Part shown: positions 43,046-64,000 of the stretch, piece after piece
Layout of the letters: every line of letters starts with the position of its first letter
Numbering within the stretch: position 1 is the stretch's first letter
Source: Berghia stephanieae
Lineage: Eukaryota; Mollusca; Gastropoda; Nudibranchia; Aeolidiidae
DNA length: 64,000 bases
Direction of reading: 5' to 3'
Assembly: GCA_034508935.3 (NCBI GenBank)
Contig: CM067448.1
Span: forward strand, 3,745,814 to 3,809,813
Position numbers and translations under genes: made by a program
The notes under the pieces: generated by a model
The model's input: only the letters and a program-made list of their open reading frames with translations
Told to the model about the DNA's origin: nothing
The model's database searches: none

Positions 43046-44215
43046 ACAGAGGTGTGAACTTCCTTCAGCCATTCTCCATTCTTTACCTGTATGCTAATTG
43101 GCCTTTCTTGGTTGTAGGTTTGGAAAACTGTCTTCTTAGCATTATAGCACAGTCCTACTCGTTCAGCCTCAGTTTGAAGTCTATTGAGGACTTCTTGTGC
43201 CTGGTCCATCTCCTCGTTCAGTAGAGCCAGATCATCTGCGAAATCTAGATCCGTGACAATCATAGCTGGATTGCGCCTACTTCTTTGTCTATGTAGCGTG
43301 AAGCCCAGTTCGTTCTCCATGCCAGCGTAGGTATTTCTCATCACATAGTCCAGGACAATTGCAAAGAGATAGGGGGCTAATGTATCACCTTGAAGCACAC
43401 CTACTTTGATCTCAAACAGCTCAGTTTCACCATCTGGAGAGATAACCTTTGCCCGTGTGTTCTCATACATTCTTTTAATAGCAGAGAGAAGTTTAGGAGG
43501 TATATGCTTTTAAGATTTTCATCATGGTAGGGCGATGTATCGAGTCAAAGGCCTATTGCCTTCTGGTTGTGACTTTTTACTCCTTCTATTAACCCTCTCA
43601 ATGCCAGGAGGTGAGCAGTCGTGGATCTTCCTGGTCTGAAGCCGTTTTGACAAGAACGTAGATGAGGGTCAATCCCTGGCTGGACTCTGTTGAGGATCAT
43701 CTTATTGGTGAGTTTGGCAGCTATAGCGACAAGGCTGATTCCCCTGTAGTTGGAAGTATCACTTAGGTCTCCTTCCTTTGGGACTGGAATCAGATCAATT
43801 TCCGACCACTGAGTTGGTTTTTCATTCCTGTTTAACAATCCATTTGTAAAATCCAACAGGATATCATCTAAGTCACAGTACTTCCATACTTCAGGTGGGA
43901 TGTCATCAGGTCCGGATTGTTTTCCATCAGTGAGAGACTTTTTGGCCTTCTTTATTCATCCACTGTAAAGTCACTCTCGTCTATACAGATATCTTGAAGA
44001 ATTGGGTCTAGGTCTACGTCATCTTCTGTTGCTCTGACTGGATCTTATCCCAGAAGTGTTTGGAAGTGTGAGAACCATTTCTGTCTTCTTTCTTCTTTCG
44101 TTCCACCCCTGAGGACCCCTTGTCGACCCGCCCTCCCACCAGTTATTCTATCTATCAGTCTCCGGCCTTCACCATGTCTGCCTCTCTCAAAGCAGTTCCT
44201 CTGATATCTCTGTCT
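43046..44215 (-). mobile_element. LINE reverse-transcriptase region, inverted part of a twin-primed copy
   Basis: Minus-strand pieces encode LIPVPKEGDLSDTSNYRGIS, QNGFRPGRSTTAHLLALRGL, GVLQGDTLAPYLF and the catalytic VTDLDFADDLALL, the order expected of a non-LTR reverse transcriptase. Several frame changes and stops make it dead. It breaks off after EWLKEV near 43046. The clade is not certain from the fragments. Confidence 0.85.
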
Positions 44216-44735
44216 GAAAAGCATTGGCTTGTAGTGCCTGTCACATACTCAGGAAAATCTGGAGTTCAAACCTACAGAGGGAAATAAAGAAGAGACTGTT
44301 CCTGGCAACGGTAGAGTCAGTGCTTCTATATGGAGCAGCGACATGGACTCTAACTAAAGCCCTTGAGAAGCAACTGGACGGCTGCTACACCCGTATGCTG
44401 CGGATGGCCATCAATGTAAGCTGGAAAGAGCGCATATCAAATGAAGAGCTCTACAGTGACCTCCCCCCTGTGACCTCGAAGATACAAAAGAAAAGACTGA
44501 GACTTACGGGGCACTGCTGGAGACACAAGGAGGAGATTGCAAGCAGTCTTGTGCTATGGGAACCACCTGAGAGAACCAGAAGTAGAGGCAGGCAGAATAA
44601 AACTTATATTGACTGTCTGCTAGATGACACAGGAATGGACAATACCCAGGAGCTGGGCACGCTTATGGAGGACAGGACAGAATGGCGAAGACTTGTGGCT
44701 CATGTTGGGCGCCCCAAGGGGTGGCCTAAGTAATT
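44216..44735 (+). mobile_element. LINE ORF2 C-terminus, sense part of the twin-primed copy
   Basis: An open frame continues the same ORF2 after the RT: KALACSACHILRKIW, ESVLLYGAATWTL, LDGCYTRMLRMA, LTGHCWRHKEE, SRGRQNKTYID and a stop at 44731-44733. It lies in opposite orientation to the upstream domain and meets it at about 44215. This is the signature of twin priming. Confidence 0.85.
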
Positions 44736-45004
44736 AAGGAAGTAAGAGGTGTGAAAATTATTACATTTTAATTTGCCAGTTCGCTTCCTTCTGAAGTGCA
44801 CTAATTTGCAGGTATGATAACTCAATTCATTATGGGCTCATTGTTGTAATGGAAATCTTTTTTTTTTTTTAAATAACACAAAATATTATTGTCCATTACA
44901 ATAATGTTGAACAAGGCCATAAGTGGGTTCGGGTGTCAGACTTACATAGATTATGTACACGCCGCTTCCTTTTCACCTTCACCTCACCACCCCACATTGA
45001 AGAA

Positions 45005-45305
45005 CCACTAGTGCGGCTATGCGATCTAGTGGTATGACACTCGCTTTCGGATCAGAAGGTCCTTGGTTCGAGCCTCGCTCGGCGCCTAGTTGAGTCCTTG
45101 GATTAGGCTCTTTACTCAATTCTCTCAGCGGACACAGGTGTAAACAACGTTGTCTCTATCCGAAAAATAAAAAATGGAATATCGCCTAACAGGCGTCATG
45201 TCCCGTCCTTCATGTTAAATGTTGCTGTTGACCAGGGACCCCTTGTAAAGCACTTTGAGCACGTTTAGTGGACAGTGCTCTATATAAAAGCTCAATTTTT
45301 TTTAA
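45005..45305 (+). repeat. SINE-D copy
   Basis: GCGATCTAGTGGTATGACAC, GGTTCGAGCC, body GCCTAACAGGCGTCATGTCC, tail GTAAAGCACTTTGAGC and GCTCTATATAAAAGCTC. Confidence 0.85.
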
Positions 45306-45452
45306 CTTCTCAGCTCATCAGCAGTGTGTGTAGTGTGTAAGAGGAAGCGGCTGTAGATTTCCGGCAACCTTATTATGATCTCATCTGTCACATCCACCAT
45401 GAATTGAACACATAAATACGCAAAAACACATATAAATAGAATGAAGTTGACG

Positions 45453-45670
45453 TCACTCGGGTCTTTGTTATTTATTTATTTTTTTCCATCAGTGTTTATG
45501 AGTAATTCTCACTAAATTGTATTAACCAGGTTATAAACGTTCAATGTTACACATACATGTAGTTTTGGTCCGTTATACTTTTGGATGGCACAGTTATGCG
45601 CTTGGCTAAGAAGCTCACAACATTGCCATCAGGATGTATACCGGACCAACACACAAACATAAACATGGAA
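45453..45670. repeat. Dispersed repeat shared with 62580-62760
   Basis: Both contain TGCGCTTGGCTAAGAAG, ACATTGCCATC and GGACCAACACACAAA. The CRGGTCTTTGTTAT / GTGACGTCA part is inverted between the two, so the element is probably a foldback MITE. Confidence 0.5.
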
Positions 45671-45714
45671 CATGTGGGACGAGACATGCCGCACGTTAGG
45701 CGATATTATTTTTT

Positions 45715-45885
45715 TTGTTTTTTTTTTGTCAGGTACACATTTTACAAGTGAGTACGGCGAGAGAATGAGTGTAAAGAGCCTTTTCCAAGGACTCAACTAT
45801 GCACCGCTCCTAGGAGGACTCGAACCCAGGATCTTCCGACCGAAGGCGAGTGTCATAGAACTAGACCACATAACCATATCGTTTC
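45715..45885 (-). repeat. SINE-D 5' part
   Basis: Reverse copy containing GGACTCGAACCCAGGATC and GAACTAGACCACATAACC. Confidence 0.75.
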
Positions 45886-46072
45886 CTGAATTTGAGGACA
45901 ATACATTAGTAACTGAAATATTTAAACAGCAAATGCAATGAGGCCACGTTAGATTGAGAACGGAGAGACGATGCAGCTGTTATGCCTCTTTGTGTCATAT
46001 TGTTGTAACGGAGAGTCAGAATTTGACAACATTCGTGCATAAAATCTATTGCGCATTGCTGTATATTTCAGT

Positions 46073-46313
46073 GGGAAAAAAATACAAACAAACAAAAAAA
46101 AACAAAAAAAAAAAAACAAAAAAAAAAAAAAAAAACAACAAAAAAAAAAACAAAAACAACAAACCCCCCCAACCCCCCCAAACAAAACAAAACAAAACAA
46201 AAACCAACCAAAACAAAACAAAAAGAACCAAAAAACAAAACAACAAACAAAACCAAAACCAAAACAAACAACACCCCCCCCCCCCCCCCACTCCCAAAGA
46301 AACAACAAAATAT
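46073..46313 (+). repeat. A/C-only low-complexity tract
   Basis: About 240 bases of almost only A and C: A runs, AAAAC units and three C runs of 7-17. The frames here are meaningless. Confidence 0.9.
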
Positions 46314-46325
46314 AAAAAACAAGAA

Positions 46326-47627
46326 GAATTTTTCTTTAGACTTTGAATTCTCTTAGCGCTTGAACTTATTGCACTGTTTAAAGAAAATATAATGGACATA
46401 AATGATTCTCATATTTTGTCGCGAACTGTATAAGTAAAGCACTATGTTTTGAATCGAATATGTCAAAAGCTTTAACCACGCTTGCAGAACATAGCATAGA
46501 GGATTTTTTGTTGTTGTTATAATGCGAAAGACAGCAAATATTGCGATAATTGTTATAACGAGCAAATAAAAATTCTCATGCTGGCAACTTCCGTAAAAGA
46601 AGTGATTGATTAGATTAGTCTGCTGTTTATTGAGCATTGAAAGAAGGTACATAAAAGTAAAACTAAAACAAACAGGGACAGAAATAACCCCACTCTAGGG
46701 TGCAATTAGAACACGTCACTGATGTAAGTGTTAGAACGATACTTTCTGGTGTACAGCGACAGGGGTTGATAATAATATGTTACCGTTTGTTGTCGTTTGG
46801 CAATTGGGTTGTGAGTCGGTAGACGGACTAAACGTCAAATTTGTACTTAGACTTAGGATAAGTCCTAACATACTCAACGCGGAGAATGCCCATTTTAATG
46901 GAGACTTTTTGTTTAAGTTTTCCATTTATTTTTACTTATCGTGATAAAGTTATAGAAACCCGTTCACCACAATATGTTTTGGTTTTAGCCAATTGCCAAT
47001 GGCGAGGAATGATATCGGTCTAGTGAGTGAATGTGAACTTTTTGAACTTGAACCTATCTGATGAGTATTCTTAGTCTTAGCTCATTCACATTCCTGCTTC
47101 AAATTCAAAGTATTATTTTCACTGACATTTGATAGAGAGCTAGAAACTTCTTTAGAGACAAAATGTGTCAGCGAGTCAGTGTTGTATGACATAATCAGTG
47201 GACATTGGCATTATCTGGCAACAAAGGCAATGTTGAACATGGGGTAATGTGTTAGTATTGGAGTTTGATGGCAATAATTTCAAAACTCTGGCCTCAGCAT
47301 TGTGTCTTGGATGAGGAACTTTTCACATTACCCCATTCTCCTCGGGTATGAATGAGTAACCAGTTGAAGGCAGTGATGGATATTGTCATATTCATATTTA
47401 CAAAGACCTCAACATATGAGACTGGTATCTTGTCATTTTTACTTATCGTTTTTATGAGTTTGTTAAAACGTTGGTTTTCCTCATTTGTTGTCCAAATCAT
47501 GGAGCCATTATAGATATTGTTCTAGTTGTCCTCATAGTTGTCTTTACTGTGTTTGACACAATTAAATCAATGACAAGCATCTTCTTCTTATACGTAATGA
47601 TTTTAATTTTATACATAATTAATTACT
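46326..47627. other. No gene recognised
   Basis: AT-rich DNA upstream of CCDC102A. It could hold the promoter and a non-coding first exon, but I cannot place either. Confidence 0.35.
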
Positions 47628-47765
47628 TATAACTGTAATATTGCCTAACAGGCGTCATGTCATGTCCTACATGTTAAGTCTTGCTGTTGGCCAAAGACCC
47701 CTTGTAAAGCACTTTAAGCACGTTTAGTGGATATTGCGCTATAATATAAGCTCAGTTAAAAAAAA
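47628..47765 (+). repeat. SINE-D 3' part
   Basis: TGCCTAACAGGCGTCATGTC to TATTGCGCTATAATATAAGC, ending ~30 bp before the CCDC102A 5' UTR acceptor. Confidence 0.75.
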
Positions 47766-47990
47766 TAATTATTTATTTCATTTTTTCTCTTTCAGTCTCT
47801 ATGTGACGATGACATTTAGTTCAACAATATGCCATGGAAATTGTCACTAGCAGTGTGTTGTAAAAATGTTTGGAGGAAGAGATTGATGTCAATTCATTTA
47901 TAATGTGTTGGTCCGTTTATAGCCGTAAAGGAAATAGAAAACTAAGCTACATCGTTTAGTGTGTGAAAATTAAGCGTTGTGGGGGAGAGC

Positions 47991-63427
<15,437 letters not shown>

Positions 63428-64000
63428 GTAAGGCATATCTGGCAACCCTTCCACTTTTGGTGGAATCCTTTCCTATTTTCACTCTTCCTTTCCCCTATAT
63501 TCCACCATTGTCTCTAAAATTTTGATTTTCAAAAATGGTGAAAAGGTAAGAAGAAAAGAAATGGGGGGAGGAGGGGTGGTGGTTTAAAAAGGTGATTCTC
63601 ATGGGTGCCAGTTTTCCGGTTCATTTCGGAATTGGTTTTGCGATATTTCGAAGTCAAATACCTCCGGTTTCAGTTTCAGTGTTTTGAGTAAATGTTGAGG
63701 GAGTACCTCTGGTACTCTCTGTCTCTCTCTGTTCTTTGGTCTCCCTAGAGAGAGACAACTGCACTGTGAGTATTTCACTATGTATTATAAGTTGGTTTTA
63801 AAATCAAATTAATTTCCTTATTGTATCAATATTTTGCTGTGTAATCATTTAATAAGGGTATAAAAAGGTGATGCGGGTGGTTGGATGGGAGCATCACCCT
63901 TGAATCATATACCTATGATGTTCGCATGGGTGTACGATCCGATAGTGATGTCGTTTCTTCTTCTCTTTACTAGCCTATCCTGCTTCTTTGGTTTGTGATT
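63428..64000 (+). other. Start of CCDC102A intron 5
   Basis: No further exon recognised before the window ends. Polypyrimidine-rich stretches occur but no conserved coiled-coil frame follows. Confidence 0.4.

Noticed and set aside
44224-44733. Host gene encoding a 169-residue protein
   Set aside because: It is the C-terminus of a LINE ORF2, and the matching RT domain lies next to it in inverted orientation.
45954-46399. Lys/Asn/Gln-rich or Phe/Cys-rich frames
   Set aside because: Low-complexity A/C tract read in several frames.

Overview
The window looks like a piece of an invertebrate animal genome. It is AT-rich, three conserved metazoan genes are split by introns with GT/AG borders, and most of the rest is tRNA-derived SINEs, small DNA-transposon derivatives, LINE fragments, microsatellites and one LTR-element array. 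A marine lophotrochozoan, perhaps a mollusc, is my guess; nothing in the sequence proves it.

Host genes. (1) A glutathione S-transferase omega (GSTO-like) gene on the + strand, five coding exons between 1351 and 7961. (2) A CHTF8 (Ctf8) gene on the - strand, four coding exons between 35857 and 29760, encoding the small subunit of the Ctf18 clamp loader. (3) The 5' part of a CCDC102A-like coiled-coil gene on the + strand, five coding exons from 47991 to 63427, running off the right edge. The three genes have unrelated roles (redox chemistry, replication and cohesion, coiled-coil scaffold), so there is no operon-like logic. In GSTO and CCDC102A the reading frame is interrupted only at four homopolymer runs. 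This looks more like long-read consensus error than gene decay.

Layout. 1-1350: folded SINE piece and a hAT-like element. 1351-7961: GSTO, with a SINE and a LINE tail plus (TTA)n in intron 2. 7962-15782: repeats, a LINE fragment, a degenerate ~100 bp satellite and three copies of a ~540 bp repeat, called family C here. 15783-27070: a young Ty3/gypsy-type array, LTR-internal-LTR-internal-LTR, bounded by one 5 bp target duplication. The first internal region carries a later insertion made of folded SINE units. 27095-28980: a SINE, a duplicated segment and a 30 bp minisatellite. 29760-35857: CHTF8. 36032-41825: a ~2.9 kb hAT-like element inserted 20 bp inside the end of another copy of itself. 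42028-45885: a foldback element, a twin-primed LINE and SINEs. 47796-64000: CCDC102A with repeat-filled introns.

The most interesting signals are: (a) dozens of small hairpins in the LTR and leader of the gypsy-type element, whose stems differ in sequence but remain paired; (b) a pair of inverted 226 bp TTAA-flanked elements bracketing CCDC102A coding exons 2 and 3, a layout known to favour circular RNA; (c) the transposon self-insertion; (d) two coding exons whose splice-acceptor tract is a microsatellite.
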